A stretch of 64,000 nt of DNA from Terriglobia bacterium (GCA_951813285.1 OX638355.1:1736653-1800652), one strand, 5' to 3'. Shown: positions 18,540 through 28,794, counted from the stretch's first letter. The notes: generated by a model from the letters alone, not told the origin. Translations and numbers: made by a program.

Positions 18540-18881
18540 ATGAACACCGACTCCCCCCCGCTCGAGTCCCCTCCCTCGGAAGATCTGAGACAGCGGATCA
18601 TCGAGGCGCTGCAAACGGTTTACGACCCCGAAATTCCCGTCAACATCTACGAGATCGGACTCATCTACGAGATCGATATCGACCCCTCCAGTGCCGTCAA
18701 GATTCAAATGACCCTCACCTCTCCCGCCTGTCCGGTGGCCGGCACCCTGCCGGGAGAGGTCGAATCCAGGGTCGCCGGGGCCGAGGGCGTGTCCTCCGCC
18801 CAGGTCGAGCTGGTTTGGGACCCGCCCTGGAGTCCGGCCAAGATGTCGGAAGCCGCCAAGCTGCAACTGGGGATGCTCTGA
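18540..18881 (+). CDS. sufT: SufT-like MIP18/DUF59 Fe-S maturation protein
   Basis: Small protein (113 residues) of the MIP18/DUF59 family, auxiliary in Fe-S cluster maturation or delivery. The ATG at 18540 starts MNTDSPPLES; upstream sequence is a repeat. Family landmarks are VYDPEIPVNIYEIGLIY, MTLTSPACPVAG with the conserved cysteine, and VWDPPWSPAKMSEAAKLQLGM at the end. It is the last gene of the suf operon and its presence there supports the SufT assignment over the phenylacetate PaaD relatives. Confidence 0.88.
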   Translation: MNTDSPPLESPPSEDLRQRIIEALQTVYDPEIPVNIYEIGLIYEIDIDPSSAVKIQMTLTSPACPVAGTLPGEVESRVAGAEGVSSAQVELVWDPPWSPAKMSEAAKLQLGML

Positions 18882-19254
18882 CCCTCGCAACCGCGGCGTC
18901 AGCACATTGTCGCGGGCATCAGCCTGTGGAAGTCTCTCTCCTTCGCCCAATGCACACAACAATTCTGCCCTTGTTCGCACGTTCTCTGTATTTGTACGCT
19001 AGATATTGTATGATTCGCTGGATGGTGCACACTCCATAGCCTGCATTTCTCGCCAGGGGCGCGGCAATGGCGCAGGCAGTTTTTCCTTGTTCAATGAGTG
19101 CTCGCGACCGAAGAGCGCAGTCACGGCTGCGTTCCGGTGTCGCCCTGCGCCCTGAAGGGGAAAGGGCTCTCCGGGACGCACCTGCCCCCGCCTGCTGCCT
19201 GTCCCGTGGAAGCGGCAGAGCCCGCACTCCCGCCGTAGTCTCGAGGGAAACCCA
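18882..19254. other. Gap with a weak recombinase remnant and repeat fragment
   Basis: No intact gene. The first 50 bases resemble the dispersed GC-rich repeat (GCGGCGTCAGCACATT, then GGGCATCAGCCTGTGG). On the minus strand at about 19104-19006 a translation reads ALIEQGKTACAIAAPL, then GYGVCTIQRI, reminiscent of the helix-turn-helix end of serine recombinases, without a catalytic domain. The rest shows no structure I can name. The Calx-beta gene starts at its end. Confidence 0.4.
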
Positions 19255-22200
19255 GTGCTGAAGCACACCCGAAGACTGCGCCTGTCTCTACTCTCCCGCG
19301 GGCGGAGTCCGGCAGCCTTCGCCATCCCATTGTTGCTGCTGTTGGCAGGCGTAGCGGCTCCGCCGGTCCAGGCCCAGGACGATGCCCCCATCCACACGTG
19401 GGACGGGACGGTGGCGGTGTCGCACCAGGTTCTGGAGATCGTAGAAGGGGAAAGGGGCAGCTACAACTTGTGGTTGACCAGGCAACCGGCCGCCGACGGA
19501 TGGTTTTGCTTCGTGCACGCCGACGGATCGAAGCGTCCCGACCACCATGACGAGCCCGAAGGCTATAACGGCATCAAGTGGACGCCGTCGATCGGCTGGA
19601 ACATCGATGTGGACAACACGCAGAACCCCAATGCGGCAACCCGGTCGCGAAGAATCTCGATCGAAGCGGTTGAGGACGCAGACAAGGAGAATGAGGTCAT
19701 AGAGTTCACCCACGAGGTGTGGGACGAGAACAGCAACTGTCCGCCGCGGCTGCACGGGATCGCCAAGGTGACCGTCCGGGTCATCGACGACGACGGCGAT
19801 GCCTTCCTGCCCAGCCTGTCGATCGCGGATGTCCCGGTTGTGGAAGGGGACACGGCCCGGTTCGAGGTTAGGATGAGCACCTCGCGAGACGAGGATGTGA
19901 CGGTGGAGTTCGCCACGGCGGACGGCACCGCGGTGGCGGACGACGACTACACCTCGGACTCGGGGACGCTGACCTTTGCGGCGGGACAGATCGTCCGGAC
20001 CATCTCGGTCTCGACCGTGCAAGACGACTTCCACGAGCCGGAGGAACGCTTCAGGGTGACCCTGCGCAATCCCGTGGGGGCCAAACTGGCTGATGGCACC
20101 GCGGAGGGGATCATTGCGGATGACGACCTGCCGGAGCTCTCCATGGGAAACGCCCGCGCCCCCGTCGTGGAAGGGGGCACGGCCCGGTTCGACGTGAGGT
20201 TGACCCCGGCCAGCGACCGGACGGTGACGGTGGCCTATGCCACCTCGGACGACACGGCCATGGAGCCCGGCGACTACACCTCCACATCGGGGATGCTGAC
20301 CTTTACGCCGGGACAGACGATGATGACCATCTCGGTGCCGACCATAGACGATAGTGACCAGGAGTCGGACGAGCGCTTCAGGGTGACCCTGAGCAACCCC
20401 TCGGGGGCCAGGCTGAACCAGGCCATGGGAGAAGGGACCATCACCGATAACGACGGCGGTCCCACCACGCCGGAACTGTCCATCGGAAACGCGTCCGTGC
20501 AGGAGGGGGGCACCGCCCAATTCGAGGTGAGATTGTTCCCGGCCGCCAACCAGACGGTGACGGTGGCTTATGCCACGGCGGACGACACGGCCACGGAGCC
20601 CGGCGACTACAGCTCGACGATGGGGACGCTGACCTTCACGGCGGGACAGACGATGATGACCATCCCGGTGACGACCATCGACGACTCCGAGCAGGAATCC
20701 GAGGAACGCTTCGTGGTGACCCTGAGCGGCCCCACCGGCGGAGCCACGCTGAACGACGACACCGGGGAGGGGACCATCATCGACAACGACGGTGATGGTG
20801 GCGGCGGCGGAGGTGGCGGCGGCGGAGGTGGCGGAGGCGGCGGATTTGGTGGCGGCGGAGGGTTCGGCCCTGGTGACGGTGACGAGGTTGGCGTTCCCGT
20901 CAACCTGTCCATCGACGATGCCTCGGTCGAAGAGGGTGGCACGGCCGAATTCGTGGTGAGCTTGACTGCGGAGGCCGGCGAGACGGTGACGGTGGACTTC
21001 GAGACGGTGGACGGCACCGCCGAGGCAGGTTCCGACTACACGGCGGACTCGGGCACACTGACCTTCGCGGTGGGAGAAACAACCCAGACGATCCCGGTAT
21101 CGACTTTGGACGACTCCGTTCCGGAGATGCGGGAAGGCTTCACGGTGGTCTTGAGCAACCCGTCGGGGGCCGGGCTGGAAGACGACACCGCGGTGGGGAC
21201 GATCACCGACAATGAACTCCCGGCGCTTTCCATCGGAAACGCCTGGGTCGAGGAAGGGGAAACGGCCCGCTTCGAGGTGAGGTTGGCGCCGTCGAGCCCG
21301 CAGACGGTGACGGTGTCCTATACGACAGCCGACGACACGGCCACGGCGCCCGACGACTACACCTCGACATCGGGGACGCTGACCTTCACGGCGGGGCAGG
21401 CGGTGCAGACCATCTGGGTGCCGACCCTGGACGACGGCGAGCAGGAGTCGGACGAGCGCTTCACGGTCACCCTGAGCAACCCCTCTGGGGCCATGTTGAA
21501 CGACGACATGGGAGAAGGGACCATCACCGACAACGACGGCGGCCCCACCATGCCCGAGTTGTCCATCGGAAACGCCCGGGTCGTGGAAGGCGAATCGGCC
21601 CGGTTCGAGGTGAGATTGAACCCGGCCGCCGCCGAGACGGTCACGGTGGCCTTTGCCACGGCCGACGACACGGCGTTGGCGCGCGCCGACTACACCCCGG
21701 TAGCGGGCAGGCTGACCTTCCCGGCGGGCGAAACAACCCGGATCGTCTTCGTGCCGACCCTGGATGACGGCGAGCAGGAGGCGGAGGAGCGCTTCACGGT
21801 GATGCTGAGCAATTCCTCCGGAGCCGGCTTGAACGACGACACCGGGGAAGGGACCATCATCGACAACGACCACCCGGCCGTGCTGGCCATCGACGACGCC
21901 CCGCCGGTGGTCGAAGGGGGAACGGCAGAGTTCGCGGTGCGACTGATCGGGGTGAGCGGTGCGGTGGTGACGGTGGACTTCCAGACGGTGGACGGGACGG
22001 CGGTGGCGAGTTCCGACTACACGGCGGCCTCGGGCAGCTTGACCTTCGCGGAAGGAGAAACCGTCCGGACCATCTCGGTGCCGACCCTGGACGACGGTGA
22101 GCAGGAGGCCGACGAAAGCTTCCTGGTGATCCTGAGCAACCCGTCGGGGGCGGCGCTGGCCGACGATACCGGAGGAGGGACAATTATCGACGGCGACACC

Positions 22201-23415
22201 CCGCTGTCGGCGCTGGTCATCGACGATGCGCCGCCGGTGGTGGAAGGCGGCGCGGCCGAGTTTCCGGTGCGGCTGAGCGCGTCCAGCGGTCGGGTGGTAA
22301 CAGTCGGCTACCGCACGGTGGACGGGACGGCGCTGGCAGGCTCGGACTACACCGAGACCTCGGGGAGGCTGCGCTTCGAGCCCGGCGAGACCGCGCTCAC
22401 CATCTCGGTGGCCCTGCTGGACGACGCCATCTCGGAGGAGGAGGAAAGATTCACGGTGGAGTTGCGCGAAGCCGTGGGGGCCGCGGTGTCGGACGGGACG
22501 GCAACCGGGAGGATCACCGACAACGACGAACCGCCGGGGCTGGCGATCGAGGACGCGCCGGCAGTGGTCGAAGGGGGTACGGCGGAGTTTCCGGTGCGAC
22601 TCGATGGGGCCAGCGGTCGGGTGGTGACGGTCGGCTACCGCACGGTGGACGGGACGGCGCTGGCGGGCTCGGACTATACGGCGGCCTCGGGCACCGTCAC
22701 GTTCCAACCCGGGGAGACGGCGCAGACCCTCTCGGTGGCGATTCTGGACGACGAGATCCCGGAAGCGGAGGAGAGCTTCACAATGGAGTTGGGCGAAGCC
22801 TCGGGGGCCACGGTGTCGGATGGGACGGCAACCGCGAGGATCACCGACAACGACGAACTGCCGGGGTTGACGATCGAGGATGCGCCATCCGTGAGTGAAG
22901 GCGACACGGCCGAGTTCCCGGTGCAACTGGATGCGTCCAGCGGTCGGGTGGTGACGGTCGGCTACCGCACGGTGGACGGGACGGCGCTGGCGGGCTCGGA
23001 CTTTAGGGCGGCCTCGGGCACGCTGAGCTTCCAGCCGGGGGAGACCAGCGGAGTCATCACGGTGACCACGCTGGCTGAAGACGTGGTGGAGGCCACCGAG
23101 CAGTTCAGCCTGGAATTGAGCGATCCGGTGGGGATCACCCTGGACGACGATACCGGGGTGGGAACCATCACCGACGACGTGGAGCGGCGCATTGAACTGG
23201 TGAACCGTACCGTCCTTCCGGAGATCGGAAGGGCTCTGGCTTTCAGCGCTGTCAGGTGTCGCATGGATCAGGTTATCTCGGGCATCACCCCCCCGGGGCG
23301 GAGGAGCCGATCATCCACCTGGCGCCCTACCTGGTGCCGACCTCCAGCGGGTGGACCCGGACGGGCGGCGAGCCGCTGCCCCTGGAACAGGTGCTGGGCG
23401 ATCCCTCGTTCCTGA
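19255..23415 (+). CDS. Calx-beta repeat surface protein (first part of frameshifted gene)
   Basis: Secreted protein opening with a signal peptide (residues 1-40, hydrophobic AIPLLLLLAGVAA, cleavage after VQA). A divergent first domain is followed by ten Calx-beta domains of about 105-115 residues, each with an ELSI/LAIDDA start, VEGG, DYT..SGTLTF.AG, RFTVTLSNPSGA and GTITDND. A 15-glycine run followed by FGGGGGFG separates domains 3 and 4. Such domains bind calcium and occur in large adhesins. The frame runs out of conserved sequence after a C7 tract at 23288-23294; the barrel continues in another frame, so the true product is probably 1762 residues. Start is GTG. Confidence 0.8.
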   Translation: MLKHTRRLRLSLLSRGRSPAAFAIPLLLLLAGVAAPPVQAQDDAPIHTWDGTVAVSHQVLEIVEGERGSYNLWLTRQPAADGWFCFVHADGSKRPDHHDEPEGYNGIKWTPSIGWNIDVDNTQNPNAATRSRRISIEAVEDADKENEVIEFTHEVWDENSNCPPRLHGIAKVTVRVIDDDGDAFLPSLSIADVPVVEGDTARFEVRMSTSRDEDVTVEFATADGTAVADDDYTSDSGTLTFAAGQIVRTISVSTVQDDFHEPEERFRVTLRNPVGAKLADGTAEGIIADDDLPELSMGNARAPVVEGGTARFDVRLTPASDRTVTVAYATSDDTAMEPGDYTSTSGMLTFTPGQTMMTISVPTIDDSDQESDERFRVTLSNPSGARLNQAMGEGTITDNDGGPTTPELSIGNASVQEGGTAQFEVRLFPAANQTVTVAYATADDTATEPGDYSSTMGTLTFTAGQTMMTIPVTTIDDSEQESEERFVVTLSGPTGGATLNDDTGEGTIIDNDGDGGGGGGGGGGGGGGGGFGGGGGFGPGDGDEVGVPVNLSIDDASVEEGGTAEFVVSLTAEAGETVTVDFETVDGTAEAGSDYTADSGTLTFAVGETTQTIPVSTLDDSVPEMREGFTVVLSNPSGAGLEDDTAVGTITDNELPALSIGNAWVEEGETARFEVRLAPSSPQTVTVSYTTADDTATAPDDYTSTSGTLTFTAGQAVQTIWVPTLDDGEQESDERFTVTLSNPSGAMLNDDMGEGTITDNDGGPTMPELSIGNARVVEGESARFEVRLNPAAAETVTVAFATADDTALARADYTPVAGRLTFPAGETTRIVFVPTLDDGEQEAEERFTVMLSNSSGAGLNDDTGEGTIIDNDHPAVLAIDDAPPVVEGGTAEFAVRLIGVSGAVVTVDFQTVDGTAVASSDYTAASGSLTFAEGETVRTISVPTLDDGEQEADESFLVILSNPSGAALADDTGGGTIIDGDTPLSALVIDDAPPVVEGGAAEFPVRLSASSGRVVTVGYRTVDGTALAGSDYTETSGRLRFEPGETALTISVALLDDAISEEEERFTVELREAVGAAVSDGTATGRITDNDEPPGLAIEDAPAVVEGGTAEFPVRLDGASGRVVTVGYRTVDGTALAGSDYTAASGTVTFQPGETAQTLSVAILDDEIPEAEESFTMELGEASGATVSDGTATARITDNDELPGLTIEDAPSVSEGDTAEFPVQLDASSGRVVTVGYRTVDGTALAGSDFRAASGTLSFQPGETSGVITVTTLAEDVVEATEQFSLELSDPVGITLDDDTGVGTITDDVERRIELVNRTVLPEIGRALAFSAVRCRMDQVISGITPPGRRSRSSTWRPTWCRPPAGGPGRAASRCPWNRCWAIPRS

Positions 23416-24542
23416 TTCCCTCCAGGGATGACGACGGCGGCAACGGGCGTTTCGCGGCCTGGGGCTGCGGAAATTACAACAACCTGTCGGGAGGCGGCCG
23501 GGAGGGCGCCGTCGACTGGAACGGCGGGATCGTGGGCGTGCACGTCGGGGCCGACGTGAGGATCGGTTCCAATCTGCTGGCCGGGCTGTCCGTTTCCCGT
23601 TCGACAGGGGAGTTCGACTACCACGCGGGCGCGGGAGGCGGCGTCTACGACGTGGGCATGACGGGTGTCCATCCCTACCTGGCCTGGTCGCCCTCACCCG
23701 ACCTGGACATATGGGCGACCGTCGGTCACGCTCGTGGGGAAATCACCATCACCGACGAAGTCGTGGGGGATCCCCGAACCAGCGGGGCGACGCTGGACTC
23801 CGGCCTGGTGGGCGTCAGCGGCCTCATCCTGGCCAACGAGTCGACCCGCCTGAGGCTGAAGGGCGAGGCCGCGCTGGCGCAGCTTGACGCCGAGGGGGAC
23901 GGAGGACTGTTCACGGCGATGACGGCCGGCCTGCGCCGGTTGCGCTTGGGCACCGAGGCCAGCCACGATTACCGGTTTGCCGGCGGCGGTTCGCTCACGC
24001 CATGGGGAGAGGTGGGCGTGCGCCACGACGGCGGCGACGGAGAGACCGGCGCCGGCCTGGAACTCGGCGCCGGTCTGCGCTACCGGAATCCGGCGGCGGG
24101 GTGGAGCACCGAGGGCTTCGGCCGTTGGCTGGCCGTGCACCAGGGTGCGCGGCAGGAGTGGGGCTTCGGCGCCAGGATTCGCTATGCTCCTCGTTCCTCC
24201 CGGTACGGTCCCTCGGTGACGGTGGCGCCCTCCTGGGGAGACACCACCAACGGCATGCAGCGCCTCTGGGAGATCAGCGCCGCCGACCCGGCCATGCTGG
24301 ACGCCCCGGTAACCCGCCTGGATACCCGGTTCGGCTACGGAATTTCGGCCCTGCAGGGCCGGGGAGTGCTGACTCCCTACACGGCGGTGGGCCTGGCCCG
24401 CGGGCAGGGCCGGCGATACCGGATGGGCGGCCGGATGGCCGTGGGGCGCTCGGCCGCCATAAGCCTGGAAACCGAACGCCGGACCCGCCCCACGGGCAAG
24501 TCGTACAATGGGGTTCGGGTGCGCGGCGTCATACGCTTCTAG
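23256..24542 (+). CDS. Outer-membrane beta-barrel domain (second part of frameshifted gene)
   Basis: C-terminal part of the Calx-beta protein. The meaningful sequence begins at about 23295 with GAEEPIIHLAPYLVP; the codons before that overlap the first part out of frame, and 23256 is only the nearest start-like codon. The body alternates amphipathic strands rich in glycine and aromatic residues (for example DIWATVGHARGEITI, TPWGEVGVRHDG) and ends in GVRVRGVIRF with a terminal phenylalanine, the signature for BAM-assembled barrels. It resembles autotransporter barrels. One added C in the C7 tract would join both parts in frame. Confidence 0.78.
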   Translation: MSHGSGYLGHHPPGAEEPIIHLAPYLVPTSSGWTRTGGEPLPLEQVLGDPSFLIPSRDDDGGNGRFAAWGCGNYNNLSGGGREGAVDWNGGIVGVHVGADVRIGSNLLAGLSVSRSTGEFDYHAGAGGGVYDVGMTGVHPYLAWSPSPDLDIWATVGHARGEITITDEVVGDPRTSGATLDSGLVGVSGLILANESTRLRLKGEAALAQLDAEGDGGLFTAMTAGLRRLRLGTEASHDYRFAGGGSLTPWGEVGVRHDGGDGETGAGLELGAGLRYRNPAAGWSTEGFGRWLAVHQGARQEWGFGARIRYAPRSSRYGPSVTVAPSWGDTTNGMQRLWEISAADPAMLDAPVTRLDTRFGYGISALQGRGVLTPYTAVGLARGQGRRYRMGGRMAVGRSAAISLETERRTRPTGKSYNGVRVRGVIRF

Positions 24543-24596
24543 CCAGGCAATTGTTTTCCGGTTGAATTCCGCCTCAAAAGAAATCAGACTCTTTCC

Positions 24597-25220
24597 ATGA
24601 ACCTTCCGAACCTGCTGACCCTGTCCCGCATCTTCGCTGTCCCGCTGCTGGTGGTTGTTCTTCTCACCCGCGTCTATAACCCGGAACGGCAGGTCGAAAG
24701 CCTCTCCATCATCCTGGCCACCGTGATCTTTCTCGGCGCCTCCATCACCGACTACTTCGACGGCTACCTGGCCCGCCGGCGCCGGCAGGTGACCACACTC
24801 GGCATACTCCTGGACCCGATTGCAGACAAGTTGCTGATCTCGGCCGCATTCATTTCCCTGGTGGAGCTCGGTTGGGCGCCTGCCTGGATGGTGGTGATCA
24901 TTGTGGGGCGGGAACTGGCCATCACGGGTCTCCGCAGCATCGCGTCCAACCAGGGAATCACTATCAATGCCTCGGAGCTGGGGAAAATCAAGATGGTCTC
25001 GCAGGTACTGGCCGTCACCCTCATCATCCTGAGCAACCTTGTCTTCTGGTTGAAGCCGCTCAGCCTGGCCGCGCTCTGGCTGACGGTCATCCTCGCCCTG
25101 GCCTCGGCCGTCGACTATTTCCGCAAATTCTGGAAGGCAGTCGGCATCCGCGGCCAGGCGAGCCGAAGTGAGAAGCCCGTCCTCCTGAAAAAAAGCCGGA
25201 GCGATGTCCCCACTCAATAA
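24597..25220 (+). CDS. pgsA: CDP-diacylglycerol--glycerol-3-phosphate 3-phosphatidyltransferase
   Basis: Integral membrane enzyme making phosphatidylglycerophosphate, the committed step to phosphatidylglycerol and cardiolipin. The 207-residue product opens NLPNLLTLSRIFAVPLL and carries the CDP-alcohol phosphotransferase signature DYFDGYLARRRR, then LLDPIADK, with all conserved aspartates. About five hydrophobic helices are visible. The last 25 residues are basic and non-conserved. The end overlaps the start of the AMMECR1 gene by 17 bases. Confidence 0.92.
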   Translation: MNLPNLLTLSRIFAVPLLVVVLLTRVYNPERQVESLSIILATVIFLGASITDYFDGYLARRRRQVTTLGILLDPIADKLLISAAFISLVELGWAPAWMVVIIVGRELAITGLRSIASNQGITINASELGKIKMVSQVLAVTLIILSNLVFWLKPLSLAALWLTVILALASAVDYFRKFWKAVGIRGQASRSEKPVLLKKSRSDVPTQ

Positions 25221-25767
25221 TTCCGAGCGGGACTTTCTCCTCAAGGCCGCCCGCTCTACGATTGACGCCTACCTGCGGTCGGGAGTGAGGCCGGCGCCCG
25301 ATCCGCCGTCTGCTCTGGAACTTCTCCGGAAACGGGGTGCATTCGTCACACTCTACCTCAGGGGGCGCCTGCGCGGGTGCGTCGGCTACGTCTGGCCCTT
25401 GACGCCACTCTACCGGGCCGTGGCGGAGTGTGCCGTTTCCGCCGCGGTCGAGGACGCGAGGTTTCGGCCCTTGAGCCTGACGGACCTGCCCCACACCGAA
25501 ATTGAACTCTCGGTACTCTCGGGGCTCGACGAGGCCGGCGGCGCTGCCGACATCCTGGTGGGGAGCCATGGCCTGCTGGTCAGCCAGGGGGATCGCCGAG
25601 GCCTCCTGTTGCCCAAGGTGGCGGTCGAGCGTGGTTGGTCCCCGGAGCAGTTTCTGGAACAGACCTGTCTGAAGGCGGGCCTGTCCCTCCAGGCCTGGAA
25701 GAAAGGCGCCAGGGTCGAGAGGTTTACCGCGACGGTCTTTCGAGAGGAAGGAGGTCCGGTCCGATGA
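25204..25767 (+). CDS. AMMECR1-domain protein (AmmeMemoRadiSam system protein A type)
   Basis: A 187-residue AMMECR1 family protein, recognised from LRGRLRGCVGYVWPLTPLYRAV, then AAVEDARFRPLSL, EIELSVLS and VGSHGLLVSQGDRRGLLLPKV. The family is universally conserved but its biochemical role is unsettled; in bacteria it often occurs with a Memo-like and a radical-SAM gene. Neither partner is visible in this window. It overlaps pgsA by 17 bases and is followed by a 160-base gap before aroDE, so it is probably co-transcribed with pgsA. Confidence 0.88.
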   Translation: MSPLNNSERDFLLKAARSTIDAYLRSGVRPAPDPPSALELLRKRGAFVTLYLRGRLRGCVGYVWPLTPLYRAVAECAVSAAVEDARFRPLSLTDLPHTEIELSVLSGLDEAGGAADILVGSHGLLVSQGDRRGLLLPKVAVERGWSPEQFLEQTCLKAGLSLQAWKKGARVERFTATVFREEGGPVR

Positions 25768-25929
25768 GCGCGATGATCACCCAGGGAAACGGTCAACCGG
25801 GAAACGGTCAACTTGGCGCTGGGAAAAGGCTTATGCTAGACTCGGAGGCTAACCGCCGTTCCCTTATCGGAGCAAGCTGAACGCCGCTGCCCATTCACCC
25901 CCGACAAGCGCCATCCCCGCGCCACCCCC

Positions 25930-27423
25930 ATGTCCCCATCCCCCAACGGAAAAATATGCACCATTATCCGGGAGTGCGCCCCCGGCGACTTCGAAACAGC
26001 CGTTTTGAGGAGCCGCCCGGATTCGGACCTGATGGAGTTTCGGCTCGACTTTCTGGATCCTTCGTTGCTGACCCTGGAGCGGATGCGGCGCTGGGTGGCC
26101 CTGGCGGGTGTGCCGGTAATCGGGACGCTTCGCAGAACACCGTTTGGTGGGCGGTTTGCGGGCGGAGCAGTCCAACAGTTGGAGATGCTGGGGAAGATCG
26201 GCGGGGCCGGGTTCTCCTTTCTGGATGTAGAGGTGGAGACGCTGGAGGCCGTGGATTCCCCACGACTGACAAAGATCAGGCACGGGTCCTGGAGGTTGAT
26301 CGGGTCCTACCATAACTTTCGGGAAACTCCCTCGGATCTCCAGTCCATTTTCCGGCGGATTCTGGCGGTGAAGGCCGACGTGGTGAAGATCGCCACCCTG
26401 GCGGCCGGTTTTGCCGACAATTTCCGCCTGCTGGAACTGGTATCGCGAGCCAGGCGGCAGAACCTCCCCATCATTGCTGTGGCCATGGGAGACCTGGGCG
26501 CCTATTCCCGACTGGTGGCTCCCAGCCGGGGAGCCATGCTGACCTACGCTTCCACTCGCGCGGGCCAGGAGACGGCCCCGGGACAGTTCACCTCCCGGGA
26601 CCTGAAAGGCGTCTACGGCTTGAACGGCATCGATGCCGATACTCTTTTTTTTGGCGTGATCGGCCATCCTATCGGTCATTCCCTGTCTCCCCAGGTGCAC
26701 AATCACGCCTTCCGGCAGCTCGGGCTGAACTGTCGTTACCTGCCCCTGCCCACCCCCAGCCTGCAGTCGTTCGCGCCCTATCTGGAACGCTTCGGCGGGC
26801 TCAGCGTCACCCTTCCGCACAAGGTGGCCGTGCTGCGCTACGTGGACGGCCGGCACTCCAGCGTGGAAGCAAGCGGGGCGGCCAACACCCTGGTCCGGCG
26901 GGAAAACGGCCTGTGGGCTTACAATACCGACCTGGACGGAGTTCGCCACGCCTTGCGCGGTTGCCTGCATGGCTCGCCGGGCGGGGCCGTCCTGCTGGGA
27001 GCCGGCGGAGCCGCCCGCTCCGCCGCGGCCGTGCTGAAGGAAGCCGGTTGGCGCGTCACTGTTTTGGCCCGCAACAGGTCCAAAGCCGAGGCTCTGGCCG
27101 GAGACTTTGGGTTCGAAGCGGATTCCCTGGACCGTTCCAGCCGTTACAGCGGCGATCTTCTGATCAACGCCACCCCGGTGGGCATGTCCCCCTCTATCCA
27201 TGAGAGTCCGGTGGCCGGGGAGGGGCTGAGGTACGGTACGGTGTTCGATATGGTCTACAATCCCCTGGAGACCCGGCTGCTCGGGGAGGCCCGAAAACAG
27301 TCCCGGGTGGTGAGCGGCCTGGACATGTTTTTGGGGCAAGCCGCCAGGCAGTGCTATCTGTGGACCGGCCGCGAGGCGCCCCTGCAGGGGATGCGGGAAG
27401 TCGTCCTGAGGCAATTGTCGGGG

Positions 27424-27435
<12 letters not shown>
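25930..27435 (+). CDS. aroDE: Bifunctional 3-dehydroquinate dehydratase / shikimate dehydrogenase
   Basis: Fusion of two consecutive shikimate-pathway steps, 501 residues. Residues 1-230 are a type I dehydroquinase: MEFRLDF supplies an active-site Glu/Arg, GSYHNFRETP the catalytic His and VKIATLA the Schiff-base Lys. Residues 235-501 are shikimate dehydrogenase with GVIGHPIGHSLSP, LSVTLPHK, NTDLDG and a GAGGAARSAA dinucleotide loop. Such AroDE fusions are typical of plants and several bacterial groups. The last codons (GNDE and stop) lie inside a GAATGATGAATGATGAATG dispersed repeat, so the tail is repeat-derived. Confidence 0.93.
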
Positions 27436-27790
<355 letters not shown>

Positions 27791-27827
27791 TCTGAAACAG
27801 GGGCGTTTCGAACGAGGACCGTTTACC

Positions 27828-28748
27828 ATGGGTTCCGCCTACTCCATTCAGGTTCCGGCCAGTTCCACCAATTTGGGGGCGGGGTACGACGCGCTGGGAC
27901 TGGCGTTGGGTCTCTACCTCAAGGTTGGCGTGCAGGAGTCCGGCAGCGGCTCCCCGGAAATCCACATGGAGGGGGAAGGAGCCCGGGAATTGCTCAGTGT
28001 CCGCGAGAACCTGATGTGGAGGGTAATCCGTCGGGTGTTCCAGGGCGAAGGCCGTTCCCTGCCTCCCCTGAGGCTGGAGGTGCAGAACCGGATACCGCTG
28101 GCCCGCGGGCTGGGGAGCAGCGCGGCGGCCATCGTGGCCGCGCTGGGAGCCTACGAAGCCCTGGCGGGGGAGGAGCTTTCTCAGGAGAAATTTTACCGCT
28201 ACGCCCTGGAGTTCGAGACCCATCCGGACAACCTGACCGCGGCCCGTTTCGGCGGTTTCACCGTGAGCTGCGTCGACGAAGGGGGCAGGGTGGACTTCTT
28301 TAGGACCCGGGTCGCGGAGACGCTGAAGGTCCTGCTGGTGGTTCCCGACATCCGGTTGCCTACCAGCGAGGCCAGGGCTGTCGTACCTGACCACCTCAAG
28401 ATGAGTGACGTCATCTTCAACCTTCAGCGAAGCGCACTGACGGTAGCGGCCTTGATGGCGGGGCAGTTCCGGTTCCTGCGGGAATCGCTCCGCGACAAGG
28501 TGCATCAGCCCTACCGGGCCCCTCTGATTCCGGGACTGCAGGAGGTCCTGGCGCTTAACGGCAGGGAGATCCCCGGTCTGCTGGGAGTCAGCCTGAGCGG
28601 AGCCGGACCCAGCGTGGCGGCCTTCATTCAAGGGGACGGCCGGGAGGTGTTCGGGCAAGTCCAGTCCATTTTCGATCGCCACGGCGTCGCTTGCCGTCCG
28701 CTCGAGCTGAAGATAGACAACCAGGGAAGGAGCATCCGCGGGAGCTGA
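27828..28748 (+). CDS. thrB: Homoserine kinase
   Basis: GHMP-family kinase phosphorylating homoserine in threonine synthesis, 306 residues. The ATG at 27828 gives YSIQVPASSTNLGAGYDALG, the substrate-binding start of ThrB. The ATP loop is IPLARGLGSSAAAIVAAL and the C-terminal motif is GVSLSGAGPSVAAF. The frame is open further upstream but that part is the dispersed element, so it is excluded. hisZ follows 46 bases later, and a histidine operon continues, so the genes may be one transcription unit starting from a promoter inside or before the repeat. Confidence 0.92.
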   Translation: MGSAYSIQVPASSTNLGAGYDALGLALGLYLKVGVQESGSGSPEIHMEGEGARELLSVRENLMWRVIRRVFQGEGRSLPPLRLEVQNRIPLARGLGSSAAAIVAALGAYEALAGEELSQEKFYRYALEFETHPDNLTAARFGGFTVSCVDEGGRVDFFRTRVAETLKVLLVVPDIRLPTSEARAVVPDHLKMSDVIFNLQRSALTVAALMAGQFRFLRESLRDKVHQPYRAPLIPGLQEVLALNGREIPGLLGVSLSGAGPSVAAFIQGDGREVFGQVQSIFDRHGVACRPLELKIDNQGRSIRGS

Positions 28749-28794
28749 GGGCCGGCGCTTCTCCAGCCGGCGGCGTTCCGCGGCAACAAGTCCG

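Noticed and set aside
19288-22926. A 1212-codon open frame on the minus strand, antisense to the Calx-beta gene
   Set aside because: It mirrors the repeated codons of the plus-strand protein, has no signal, domain or sensible composition (His/Arg/Gly-rich), and the plus strand encodes clear domains.
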